A stretch of 64,000 nucleotides of DNA. It comes from Alisma plantago-aquatica (taxonomy: Eukaryota; Streptophyta; Magnoliopsida; Alismatales; Alismataceae). Below, one piece after another: positions 26,301-38,100 of the stretch. The notes beneath the pieces were generated by a model. That model made no database searches. It was not told where the DNA came from and saw only the letters and a program-made list of their open reading frames with translations. Every line of letters starts with the position of its first letter. Position 1 is the first letter of the stretch. The position numbers were made by a program, and so were the translations under genes. The stretch covers positions 525,969,303 through 526,033,302 of the forward strand of contig OY856409.1 of NCBI GenBank assembly GCA_963693085.1. The letters run 5' to 3'.

Positions 26301-28390
26301 ATTATAAATAAGCTTACCCTCCTATGCATGTAAATTAAAACCATATATATAATGTAAGTGGTTCAAAATTGATTTAAATATGGTATCACTACTTGCAATG
26401 ACACATGTTTAGGTAGATTTATAAAGACTCATTAGATGGCTTATCATATTTAATTAGTAACAAAAGGGTTTTTAGTTGGGCTTTAGCAAGGGTACCAAGC
26501 TCTTTGTTAGCTTCTCTCTATCATGAAGAACAACAACCTCCACACATTATCAATGATTCTTTGGAACGAACAACATGTATTATCTATAATTTTTCTTATA
26601 TGTGTTAGAATGCTCATAATCTATTAAACAAATCTAGGATTTGATCATGCCTCAACATTAAAAACATTCTTGGCATAGAGACTGTCTTTCTTAGTGATGT
26701 AATGATTGGCAAGAATGGCCCTTGCAATCTTAATGGTCATATCTATAGAAGATAATTATCTTCCATTACATTTCAACTATTGAGACACTTTTATGCACCT
26801 CCTAACAATATTTCTTGGTTACCTCTAATCACGTCACCCATAACTGGCTTGTTTATTTTCAAGGAAGCATCACCGTTAAAATGTATGCTATTTCCCTAAG
26901 GCTTGGCCCAAACCACTTTCATCATAACATTTTTTGTTAGGGTAGTAAGAAAAACACCCTAAAACAAACACTCAAAATAAACTTGATTGATAATAGTCAT
27001 TGATGGTTAATACTTTTTGTATTGGGCATGCATTTCTTGTACTAGGTGTGTAAAATTTCTTGTAATAGGAGTGTATATTTCTTATCAGTCAAAATATATT
27101 TGTTAAAGTCAATAACATCCATATAACAACTATAGATGGTTCACTATTTTTTATAATTCTGGTGCATGTTTTTGTACTATTTAGTACAATTCTTGTACTT
27201 AGGTCTACATTTTTTTACTATGAAAAATATATATGGTATAGACTAACAACTCAATGAAACATATATAACAATCATTAATGTTCCAATATTTCTTGTACTT
27301 GTGTGTCAATTTCTTGTACTAGACATGTGCATTTATTGTATGGCATGTATATAAAACTTGTACTAACATTCTTATGTGTTTTTAGGTGTAAACGTGGGTG
27401 CAAAATGGGTGGGTGTTGTGAATATTTTTGTATTTATTATAAAATTCGTTTCCCAATCCTTCACAATGATTGTAACCTTTCTTTTGGTGAAACATGATAA
27501 GTGTTCCTTGGTTTTCTTGGTGTTACCAAAGTATGAGGTTCTTCAATCTCTAGAATACCAACAAGGCGTCCTAAATTTATTATATGCTATCCATCCATTA
27601 TGAGCAACACATCGATATAGAACTATTGAGAAAAGGGGTAATAGATAGTTTTATGAATAGAGGCATGTTGGTACTCACAATTTCATAAGATGCATTAATT
27701 GTAATATTTCTAATTCATTGGTTGTGATTTGTTTAGAATAGCTTTGGTAACTCAACCAACACATGAAGAATTTGAATTTATTTACTAATTTTATCCTTCC
27801 AAATTATAACACACTCACATGAAATGCATTTCTTATTACATTTGCATATTAAAAAGGATGTTGATTTAGTATTAGACATGCCATTTCCTATATGGCCCCA
27901 GATTTAATATTTGCACTTCCCATCAACCTTACAGTATGAACCTACACACAATTATCGTATAACTTGTTAGGAAGGTAGTCATACATGTATTTAGATTCCT
28001 AATTTCTTGTCATTTTGACTATATTACTCAACCAAAGATCCATTAAATTAGTTGGATATTTTTACCATCTACTCCTTCAATTATGGACCTCCCTTGATCC
28101 ATACATCTGACCACATGATGTTATATTCAGAACAAAAATAGTACTCATATGGAAGTTGTTTTCATAACATCTTTCCCTTCCAAGGTGTCTGTGATGAAGT
28201 GGGTTGTTCACCTTTCTCTTCAATTACCATTTTTTATTTCATCATTTTTACTGTTGACCTCACATCATCATTTCAGCAATGCTCAATCAATTGTGACACT
28301 AGATTTGAGAATATAATGTTCATTATGAATAATGTATGTTTTGTAACATCAAAAATACACTTAACTAATGATATTACACATCATCATAAT
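23400..28390. other. Long interval without recognised genes
   Basis: Mostly AT-rich sequence with short frames only. Overlapping frames of about 62-70 codons on both strands at 25537-25749 have no recognisable motif. Between about 27030 and 27330 a phrase like TTTCTTGTACTAGGTGTG recurs irregularly. No terminal repeats, LTR pair or transposon domains were recognised. Confidence 0.5.
27030..27335. repeat. Dispersed short repeat around TTTCTTGTACT
   Basis: Variants of TTTCTTGTACTAGGTGTG appear at about 27034, 27055, 27192, 27291 and 27311, with unequal spacing. It may be a decayed minisatellite. Confidence 0.45.
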
Positions 28391-28399
28391 AATCTAAGT

Positions 28400-31300
28400 G
28401 TGAATCTCAACCATGTTGGGGTTAGCTACATGGATTCTTCTTTCCATTCAGCTCTTCCATGGGTCATACTCTGATCAAGATGTAAAGATTCAAAATCTCT
28501 CTTTATAAGCTTGTCCCAAGTTAATTTACGTCTTCCTTGAATTCTTTTAGTATTTCTTGACTCAATAACCTTGCTTTGAATAGGTGCATTTGTCAGTCTG
28601 AATTGCACTTGTCCATACTATCTTAGAAGGACTTCACACAAGTTGTCCTTAATGATCAGCCCCTCCACTTTTTAATTATATTGTCATTTCTCAAAAGATC
28701 ATTTCTTGCCTTCCCACACATTCATCTCAGCATGCACATTTCTTCCACATTCATCTTGTTGAGACCTTGTTTCTTTGGTGACCACCATATAGCATGGTTG
28801 TTCTTATAAATGTTTTATAAACTTGATTTTTAATCAGAGAAGGATCTTTTGGTCACATCTACTATGGTTGCATTCCTCCACTTCAGTCGTCCTGCTATGA
28901 TCATGTGACAAACATCATCTTGAACCTCACCCTCCCTTCAAATAATAAAACCCAATAAAAAAAACTTGTCACATAATTGTACATCCATTCCATCCAACTT
29001 CACCGCACCATTCACAATTCTAGATTGGCTAAAATTGTAGTGCATATATTTAATTTTTATTCTACTAGTCATAAATTCATTTGATCCCAACACATTTCTC
29101 TAGAGTTCAACTTTATAATTTGATATTTTTTTTGTTTCATCAATTAACAAAATATCATTAGAAAATAATATTCTCAAAGGGATATTATGTAGAACATGCT
29201 TTGCCAACTCATCCATAACAAGAAAAAAATAGATATGGGATGAGTGTTGATCCTTGATGTATCCCAACCATTATAGGAAAAAATTGTGCCTCATCTCCAA
29301 GAATTCTGAAACTTGAAGTTTAGCCATAATACATGTCTTCAATAAGGTCAATGTATTATATAGGCACACCCTTTTTATCCAAAACCATCAATAACACTTC
29401 CCTAGGTACTCGATCATAGGACTTTTCCATATCAAGGAACACCATATACATATCTCTTATGTTTTCTTTTTTACTTATCCATAAGCCTCCTTATGAGAAA
29501 GATAACATTTGTTGTAGATCTTACAACATAAAACCAAATTGATTGTCTGATAGTTGTGCTATCAATCTTAGCATTTTCTTAATAATCCTAACCCAATCTT
29601 CATAGTGTGACTCACCAACTTTATATCTTTGTAGTTAGGGAATCTATGAACATCTCCTTATCTCTTGTAGATTGGGTCTATAGTACTATTTCTCCATTCA
29701 TTCGTCATCTTCTTTGTCTTCATGCTCATATTATAGAAATTTGTTAACCACATAGCTTCTTCATCCCTCCATACTCTTCCATACATAAATGGGAATATAG
29801 TGTGGGACCGCATGTCTTTTTTAGTGTCATATTTTTCAAAGCATTCTTGACCTCAATAGTGAAACTCGTCATGTGTAAGTGATATCCCTTAAAATCATGT
29901 CGCCCAAGTCTCTTAAAATGTTGATAGTATCTGCATTGAAAATATTATGAAAGTAGTTTCTCCATTGGTTCTTTATATCATCATCCATCACCAACACTCA
30001 TCCATCTTCATTCCTGATGCATTTTACTTGACTCAAGTCTCTTCCTTTCCTTTCTCTTTTACAAGCGATTTTATAAATATCTTTTTCCCTTTCTAGTGTC
30101 CAACTTCTTCCATATATTATCAAAGTGTATGAACCTTCCTCTGGAACTACCTTCTTATCATCATTCTTATCTTGTTTGTATCCCTAAAAAGTTGCTTCAC
30201 CTCTAGATTTGGGGAAAGTTCTATAGATCTCTCTTTTGAGTTTAACAACCTTTTGTACTTCATCATTCTTCCACCAAGTCACTTTTTGTGGAGTCCCACA
30301 CCCTTTGGACTCTCCCAAAACCTTTTTGGGAAATTTTTTTATATAGGATCTCTTACTTTGCTTCATAGAGTTAACATTAGACTCCAAAATCCAAATTCCA
30401 AATTCTCTCCTTGATAGGTTTATTATATAATTGTCAATTTCTCTTATCCTTTAAGATTCCATCCTTGATCCTTATATATTGGCTTCTATTATGCATATCT
30501 TTGTTGATCTTCATGTTTACATCCAAAAACACTAGCCTATGTTGGGTGGTTAGTTCTTCCCTAAGAATCACTTTACAATCCTTACATATTTTTTGATCTA
30601 TCCATATCATAAGAAAGTAATACATTTGGCTACAATTGTTCCCACTCTTGAATGTAATAATATGGGGATCTCTACTCTTGAAATATGTGTTTTCTAAAAT
30701 CATATCATAAGAAATTATGTAAACTAAAATCCTCTCTCCTTCTCCATTTTTGATTACATATCCAAAACCTCAATGAACTCTCTCATATCCAATGTTGCTA
30801 CTCCTGACATGGCTATTCAAGTCAATACTAATAATAATCTTCTCCTCTACCAGTATTTCTTACATCAGTTCATCCATGTTATCCCAAAAATCCTTCTCTG
30901 CCTTCTCACTAAGGCCAACTTTGGGGGCATATGTGATGATAATATCAAAATCTTCTCCCCAGAACAAGTTTGATAGCTATGATTCTATCAACCATATCTG
31001 TGGTCTTGATGATATCATCCTTCATCATCTTATCAACAATAATTCAATGTCATTTCTATAGTTGTCAATACCTCTAAGCCAAATTTTATGCCATGTATCT
31101 CCAATCTCTCTTCATTGTTCCCATATCCACTTGGTTTCCTACAAGAAAATAATGTTAGATTTTCTTCTTACTAAGGTATCCACTATCTCCAATGACTTTC
31201 CTTTCAAAAAGCTAATATTCCAAGACCCTCCTATAATTTTTTTTGTTAAACTTGATTCTTTACCTAATATTTGTCAAAAATGTTTCCCTTGCACCTTTTT

Positions 31301-31560
31301 TCACTACTTTGAAAATGATGTAGTGGGACTATCTTCTTTACCCACACCCATCCAAGGTGTAGAAACCCTTTCTTTTCCTTCAACACAACTCGACACCAAT
31401 TTTTTGAAATCACTTGGAATTTTTTCACTCCATTTGGGTTCTGATGTAGCATGTCCCTAGGTATGGATTCTCTAACAAAATTTTTATTAGGATCAATGTC
31501 ACTAAAAGAGTTACTAAGTTTTATGTTTGGCCGCCAACCTACAAACAACCCTCCTTCTTT
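28400..31560 (-). mobile_element. RTE-type LINE, decayed
   Basis: The minus strand carries an endonuclease region on the right, a reverse transcriptase in the middle and a characteristic C-terminal block on the left, as expected for an RTE-clade element with a single main protein and no RNase H. Just downstream of the coding end is a short TTATTATGATGATG-type simple repeat (about 28378-28393), like the microsatellite tails of plant RTE elements. No target duplication was identified. Confidence 0.8.
28426..31250 (-). pseudogene. RTE endonuclease-reverse transcriptase, many stops
   Basis: Reading leftwards on the minus strand: endonuclease-like GSWNISFLKGKSLEIVD and ETKWIWEQ (about 31240-31100), AYGVGGDIIISYAPKVG (about 30930), then reverse transcriptase pieces such as EIYMVFLDMEKSYDRVPRE (about 29430) and ILFSNDILLIDETKK (about 29170), the position of the usual YADD-type motif, here with the first residues changed (SNDI). 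The C-terminal block GRRKLTWDKLIKRDFESLHL with DQSMTHGRAEWKE (28430-28540) is typical of RTE proteins. Frames shift repeatedly and stops are frequent. Intact proteins nick DNA and prime reverse transcription on it; this copy cannot. Clade assignment rests on motif order and the C-terminal block. Confidence 0.82.
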
Positions 31561-31569
31561 ACCTGGGTT

Positions 31570-33900
31570 GGAACTGGCAACATTTGCATAGAGTGTACAA
31601 AAACATAGTCAAAGTTAGTTAATGATATTATCAAACTTAATTAAATTCTTTAGATAAATATTTCATTTGGTCCTAAAACATTCTACCTGGTTGTCATATG
31701 ATAATATAATCCTATGCTCCAAATTTTAGATCAATCATACATTTCCTCCAATTACTATGATTTTCCTATGTTAAATGGAAGAAAATTCCATTTGATTTCA
31801 CTTTTCTCTTGGACCTTGCTACCCCAACAATTTTTTATCACAAGAATTGGTGCATGCTAACACTCATATTAGGATCCCACATATCCAGAGCTTGATCGAG
31901 TGGCTAGGGCATTGTCATCAACCTCATGCCATTGTAGGAGGAGATGACAAACCTAATCACTAAATGGCACCAAAGACAGCCACCACGTAATGGTTCTCCC
32001 TCCCAAACCTCCTCTTTCCCTAATATGAATCATTTCATTAGTAAATTTTCTTTATATTTGGTGTCACTTTTATTAATGTAAGTTCCCAATGAAAACTGAC
32101 AGTACAACCATATGAAATCAGTTAACTAAGCACAAACACCACAATTGTTCAAGGCTATATGTTGAGAGAAAACATAGGTAGTTCTTTTATTACCAAATAT
32201 GTTGCTTGGAAAATAACCAACATCACTGATAGCTCACAAAATACATTTTTTTAGAAAATTTTTAGGGAAGTATGGTCACGTTGGTTGACAAGGAACTAAT
32301 AATATTGTCCTTCCCACGAAATAAAGTTTACTTCCAAAAAGCATATGCCATTAGTCTTTTTCTAAAAAAACACTGTTGTGATAGGTCATGTGCCCTACTA
32401 AAATTTTTACCTCCAAAAAGCATGTAGTGTTAGTTACTTCTAGCAGAGATGACGGTACTAAATTCCTGCCACGTGCCCTACTAAAAATTTGGTCCCCGCT
32501 TAGATTAGTTTATATTTTCAGTGTTAGTTTTGAAATCAACATTATATGTTTTAGTGATGCTGGCTTTTTTATAGGAAGAAGGACATATGTTTTCAATTTC
32601 TTAATATTAGATTGATGATATATGTTAATCTATGTCATCAATTTTGGTTATTAAACTACATATACAATTGTTAGTGTCAGTATCTTAAGTTCAATTGAAG
32701 CCTAAGTGCTACTTAATAGAACCTGCATAAGTTTCTTTCCCCATTCTCTATTTCATCACATGGTACTTAATATCAATGATCATTTCCACCGCTATTGCCA
32801 ATAATGCTAGTTGTTTTGCCTCTACTATTGCGTCATCATCTCCACTTTCTCTTCTTCCTCCTCTCTCCATAGCTCCTCTGACTACCAGCATCGTCGCCAC
32901 TATTGATCCATCTTTTTCTGCCCCTTCTGTTAACACTGCTCCTTCGAATGCTTCCTCTTCTTCTACCTCCACTACTGCTACTACTATTCCTCTTTGCATC
33001 CTCTTAGGTCATCACCACCACCACCATCGTCACTAGTTGTTGCAACTGTTGCAATAGTTGATGTTGTAATAGGAAGAGGATCTATCTTCTATTTCCCTAG
33101 TTGCTGCTACAGAGTGAAGAGGGTCTCTCTTCTCAGCCTTGTTGCTCTGCTGTTGTAGTTCCTCCTCCAATTCTGGTGATTTCCTTCCCCCCCTCTAACA
33201 AAATTGATACTTACAATGTGTTTTGTGCATTTGATCAATCATAAAAAATGCTTGATGTTAAATCAATTACTGTTTGATGATAAATTGATTCAAATGACTT
33301 GTTAAATCATATGAAAGACAAAATATTTTTTCAATTGAATGATGAAACATAAATAAGGTTTCTATTTGGGGTTGGAGAACTCATACTTGTATAATTTTAT
33401 GTATAATTGAAATTCATGTATAATTGGGTGTATTATGCAATCTGAATTTTGTATGCATATATAATCACACCTATGAATGAATTACACTAAATTGATATGG
33501 ATTACTTAAATTAACTTGTTTTACACTAAAATGGTTATGTATTTACCTAACTTCTAAATCATAAACCCTATTTTAAACATATATCCTACTATCCTAGAAA
33601 CCCATCCAAGGTTGACTCATTTGGAGTAAATAATTGATAGTCCTCAGTTTGGGACTATTCTTGAAAACTTAATCTCACATAGGATGTTAGTGTATATTGG
33701 GTAGTCAGTTTTCAAGATGTCTTGCCAACACTTCTGTATTTGTTCTCTGAGTGCATATGTAAGTTGGTATTTGCCCATCTACATCGGTGCTTGGAGAACT
33801 ATGGTGATATTCTCCCAAAATGATCTTGGAAATCATATACACATTATACACTTACTAATGAGATCAAGTGTTCATTAATGAGATAGGTGGTACATATTCG
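31570..33900. other. Interval without recognised genes
   Basis: AT-rich sequence with short frames. A degenerate duplication is visible around GTGCCCTACTAAAA (about 32388 and 32471). A serine/threonine-rich frame at 32776-33036 ends in a run of CAC/CAT triplets and looks like low-complexity sequence. No domain was recognised. Confidence 0.5.
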
Positions 33901-33907
33901 TTATCAA

Positions 33908-34085
33908 ACTCTAAATCTTGAACCATAAACCATAAATGATAAACCCTAACATGTAAACCCTAATCCCTAAAGTTTGCTGGCCTAGAAAGCCTAAGCACTA
34001 AACCTTGAATCTTAAATCCTAAATCCTAAATCCTAATATTTAATTCCTAACCCTTAGTGCTAAACCCTAAGTGGTAAATCCTGAT
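33908..34085. repeat. Degenerate telomere-like repeats
   Basis: About 180 bp of repeated variants of AAACCCTAA (the plant telomere unit is CCCTAAA), including ATAAACCCTAACATG, TAAACCCTAATCCCTAA, three copies of AAATCCT in a row, and TAAACCCTAAGTGG. Too degenerate to be a functional telomere. Confidence 0.75.
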
Positions 34086-34319
34086 TCAATTCAAACATAT
34101 TTTATTTTAAAATTGACATAGCTAACACCCAATTCAACACCCATTTCCCCTATGATCATAGAATGGACCTATTACGGATATCCATTCCAAATCGCTGCAC
34201 TCAAGAGTTTGTAGAGGAACATAGGAAATGGCCTAGAGATAGTTTCTATTCTCCATGTAGGAATTGCACTAAAAACTTGAACGTCGACACTCTTGACAAA
34301 ATCAAAAGTCATGTCTTGT

Positions 34320-35110
34320 GAAACATGATTATGTAGGGCTATATATTTTACCTCAATGGTGGAGTTGTAATCTAGAAACGTGTTATCCAAGATTTGGTGG
34401 TTGTTTCTACTATAGAGATAGAGTACATTATTGCTTCTAGTGTAGCAAGGGAAGCTATATGGATCACAAACTTCTCTATTGAACTAAGGCTAGTTCAATT
34501 CATGGATGATGTACTTGAGCTATAGTGAGACAAAAATGTGTCTATTGTACAAGTTAAGGAACCGAGATCGCATTAAAATTCCAAGTACATACTAAATTGT
34601 TACAATTCCATATGAGAGATCATACAACAAGGAGATATGAAGATTTATAGGGCACCGATCAAAAGCAATATTCTTGACCCATTGATTAATTAACTTTCAC
34701 AGTAGAAGCATGATGTTCTTGTTGGATTTCTAAGTGACTAGCACTAGTGTAAGTGGGATACTATTGGTCATCTTCCCTAACAATCATTCATATGATGATT
34801 GTAGTGGCATGTTTTGTAATTAATTGATTATGAGTAATAATAATTCTATTTATTATATTTACTTAAATATGAGCTAATTTGAATGAACAGAATAACGTTT
34901 TGAGTGTGTATGACTCAATGAAATGTGATTTCAAATTGACGACCTAAACATGAGATCATGTGTATGCTATGAGTACTCATTCTTTTCTGAGTCCCTAGTT
35001 GGATATTATTGTGGAAGTAAGGACAACAATAATTCATTAAGATTGGTATATGTGTTGAATGATGGCCTCTCTTATTAATCAACATATTTGATATCAACTC
35101 CAACACATAG
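34320..35110 (+). mobile_element. Copia 3' fragment with LTR start, cut by the gypsy insertion
   Basis: A copia RNase H remnant (34340-34740) is followed by AAGTGGGATAC, which resembles a polypurine tract, and then AT-rich DNA likely to be LTR. The gypsy element at 35111 lies in this stretch, and the sequence resumes at 49568-49572 after the duplicated CATAG. Where the copia LTR ends to the right is not known. Confidence 0.65.
34340..34740 (+). pseudogene. Copia RNase H fragment
   Basis: The frame reads YLNGGVVI, VVSTIEIEYIIASSVAREAI, then ELRLVQFMDDVLEL, IVQVKEPRSH, EIIQQGDMKIYRAPIKSNIL and DPLIN. This matches the copia RNase H C-terminal half, with its TxEAEY-like motif and the closing ADPLTK-like motif, both mutated here. 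Several in-frame stops occur. The upstream part of pol is not recognisable, so this is a remnant of an older element into whose LTR zone the gypsy element inserted. Confidence 0.8.
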
Positions 35111-38100
35111 TGTGGGCTCTGATCTCCAAACCACGATATAAACACGATTTAAACGTAGCGGAAGCGATTCGATTAGCAACGGAATACCAAAAGTCAGCGG
35201 AAATTAAAACTTTTTGAGATAAAGCATTGAAACCATAAAACTCCCTTCATAAAAGGAGATAAACTGTTTACATCTCAGATAATTACTTCTTGAGTAATTA
35301 TATACAACATGATACAAAATCTCAAGAACTCATAACCAAAATCTCAGACCAAAAGACTCCAAGACCTGAGAGTACAGAGGACACATAGGACTGACTCTAA
35401 CTACACCACATGGCAGGCTAAATCTCCACCTGAGATTTTACTGCTGCCCCTGGTGCTGCTGCTGCTGGGACTAGTCACCTGTAGACCTGTTCCTCCGTCC
35501 TTGACGTCCACCTAAAAAGTTGAAGTCTACGGGGTGAGACAATTTTACATAATTGTCCCAGAGAGAGTTATAACTCTCCGCCAGAAGCTTTATTATAGCA
35601 CCTCAAAGAATAACTTAAACAGTAAAAGCTTTACAGTATTCAACATCAGATATAATAGTAAGCATGAGTTCAATAGTTATGAAATATGAAGACATTTGCA
35701 CTATACAGTGTAACATCAATCAATCAACTCGTAGTTATCTCTAACAGGTGTGTTACATTGTGGATTATGTTTTTCAAACATTACTTTTATGCCCTGTGGA
35801 GATGAGGTTTACCACTCATACTCCAACCAATCATTACTAAGTGCCTTGGTATCATACTAGGTCATCGAAAGAGCCAGATTCTCATGACCTTCACCTTCCT
35901 CAGTCAGTAAGAGGATTACTTGTAGGACATCTCGTGCCTCTACTATAATAGCTTACCAAGGTAATCTGGTCCTTCGCTATTTTAGAGTTACAGTGGCGTT
36001 CTGTACTCTCTTCGTCATCAGGAGATTTCATGTTTATCTTCCACTGATACGGATATCTGTGCTTTCTTCATCATTAGGAGGTTTCATGTTTACCATCCAC
36101 TGATACGGTATGGGATTGTAGTGAAGGATTGACAGATTACACATCTACATCAAACACCTACACTAGGATGTAAGATTCTACACTTCCATATACCCCACAT
36201 ACTCAAAAGTATGTGATCCAGGAGTTCCCTTAGGAAAACCTATTTCACCATCATTTGATCTCTAACAATGCTGGATCTATGATCAGGGCTCTACATTACA
36301 CTTGATTAGTTAGGTACATTCAGTATTCTTTTAACATCATACATTGTTCTTCAAACAATAACATTAGCATAACAGCTATGAAATGAGAATACTAAATGTA
36401 ACAATCCTAACTCTCATCAATCATCATATCTCAATACATGCATCACAAGTCATCTCTAAAGCATGACCTTGATGGTAATTATGGCTCTCACAACCCATTT
36501 AATTCATAGGTTGCCATTGACAAGGCATCAAGATATTTTACTATTCATAAAGCTAACAACATGCTTTCAATGAATATAGCATCATCATCCATACCTGGAT
36601 ATGATCATCTTCATATCAGAACCTGCAAGGTTAATTCAACTGATAAAAGCAATTCAAATCAAGAATTATACTTTCCACTCTTGCCATAAGAGCTAAGTTC
36701 CCTGATTCTCATCAATTAGGGTTTACTATTCACATTACATGCCATCACCCTAGAATTAGGGTTTATTATTCACATTATGGTGAATTGAGCTCATAGCATA
36801 ATCATGTATAAAATCATCATCATTAATGCCCTCAAGTTAGGTTAAGATTAACTAATTATCATAATTAGGGTTTCCATGATCTTACATAGGTGGATCATAC
36901 CCTAATCATGCACATTCATATATATATTGAAGGTATTTTACTTGGATTTCAACCATAATTGGGATTTTCTCTCTCCTCTTTCTCATAGGTGATGATTACA
37001 TCACTCTAGATTAGGTTGGGTTAAATCCTTATTGACTATCATAAGCCAAATCACCACTATCATGTGATTAGGGTTTGATTAGAATAAGGTATTACTCAAT
37101 TGAACCCTTCAAGGGTATTTTGGTAAATTACCCATTGATCGTCATCATGGGTCAATTCATTAATCACTTAGTCCCTTAATGTTCTAATCTACCATTAGGG
37201 TTTAGATTAGATCATCATTGAACCAATTACAACTTCAAGTCATTAAGTATAAACAACCTTGAAAACCTTCAAACGGTTTCAACCTTTAACCACCAAACGG
37301 TCTTGAGACCGTTTGGTCTCAAACGGTCTTGAGACTGTTTGACCTCAAACGATCTTGAGACCGTTTGGTCTCAAACGGTATTGAGACCGTTTGGGTGTGT
37401 TGACCATTTGGGGAGAGTTGACTTTCAAACCGTTTGAAGCTTATGCGGTTTGAAACCGTTTGATCTTAAACGATCTTGAGATCGATTGGTCCAAACGACC
37501 TTGAGATCGTTTGAGCCCAAACGGTCTTGAGACCGTTTGGCCCCAAACAGTCTTGAGACCGTTTGGCCTCAAACGGTCTTGAGACCGTTTGGATCCAAAC
37601 GGTCTTGAGACCGTTTGGTCCAGATGGGCTCAAACCGTTTGGACCTCAAAAGTGGATTAAAGGTTATAAACGATTGGGGTTTTCTATATTGAAGCCTTCA
37701 ATTGGCCAAATCCTTGTTAGCCACTTATCAATTGAGACAATTAGGGTTATCCTTAACCAATTGGTCACTCAATTGACCCTCAATTGATATCCAATTAGGG
37801 TTGGAGTTGGTTCAATTAAGGTCTATAAACATTCAACCATCAACACTCAACAATGTGAATCAAATCGAAGTTGATCCCATCAATTGACCTCCAATCGGGA
37901 TCAAACTTGGCCCAAACGGTCTTGGGATCATTTGGATAACCTCCAAACGGTCTTGAGACCGTTTGCCCAAGAATTCATCAAAATCTAAGTTGATTTTATA
38001 GGGGTTGAACCTTAATTAAGTCACAAATCAGCAATTTGATTATTTCAATAACCCATTGTAATTGGGCTCTCAATTGATCAAATTACCTTCGCCCTAGACC

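Noticed and set aside
32776..33036. Serine-rich frame with a histidine run
   Set aside because: Low-complexity sequence (CAC/CAT triplets) with frames open on both strands and no conserved motif.
37292..37620. Regularly spaced palindromic repeats resembling a CRISPR array
   Set aside because: Spacers are only a few bases, the units lie in both LTRs of a plant retrotransposon, and there are no cas genes. It is a minisatellite.
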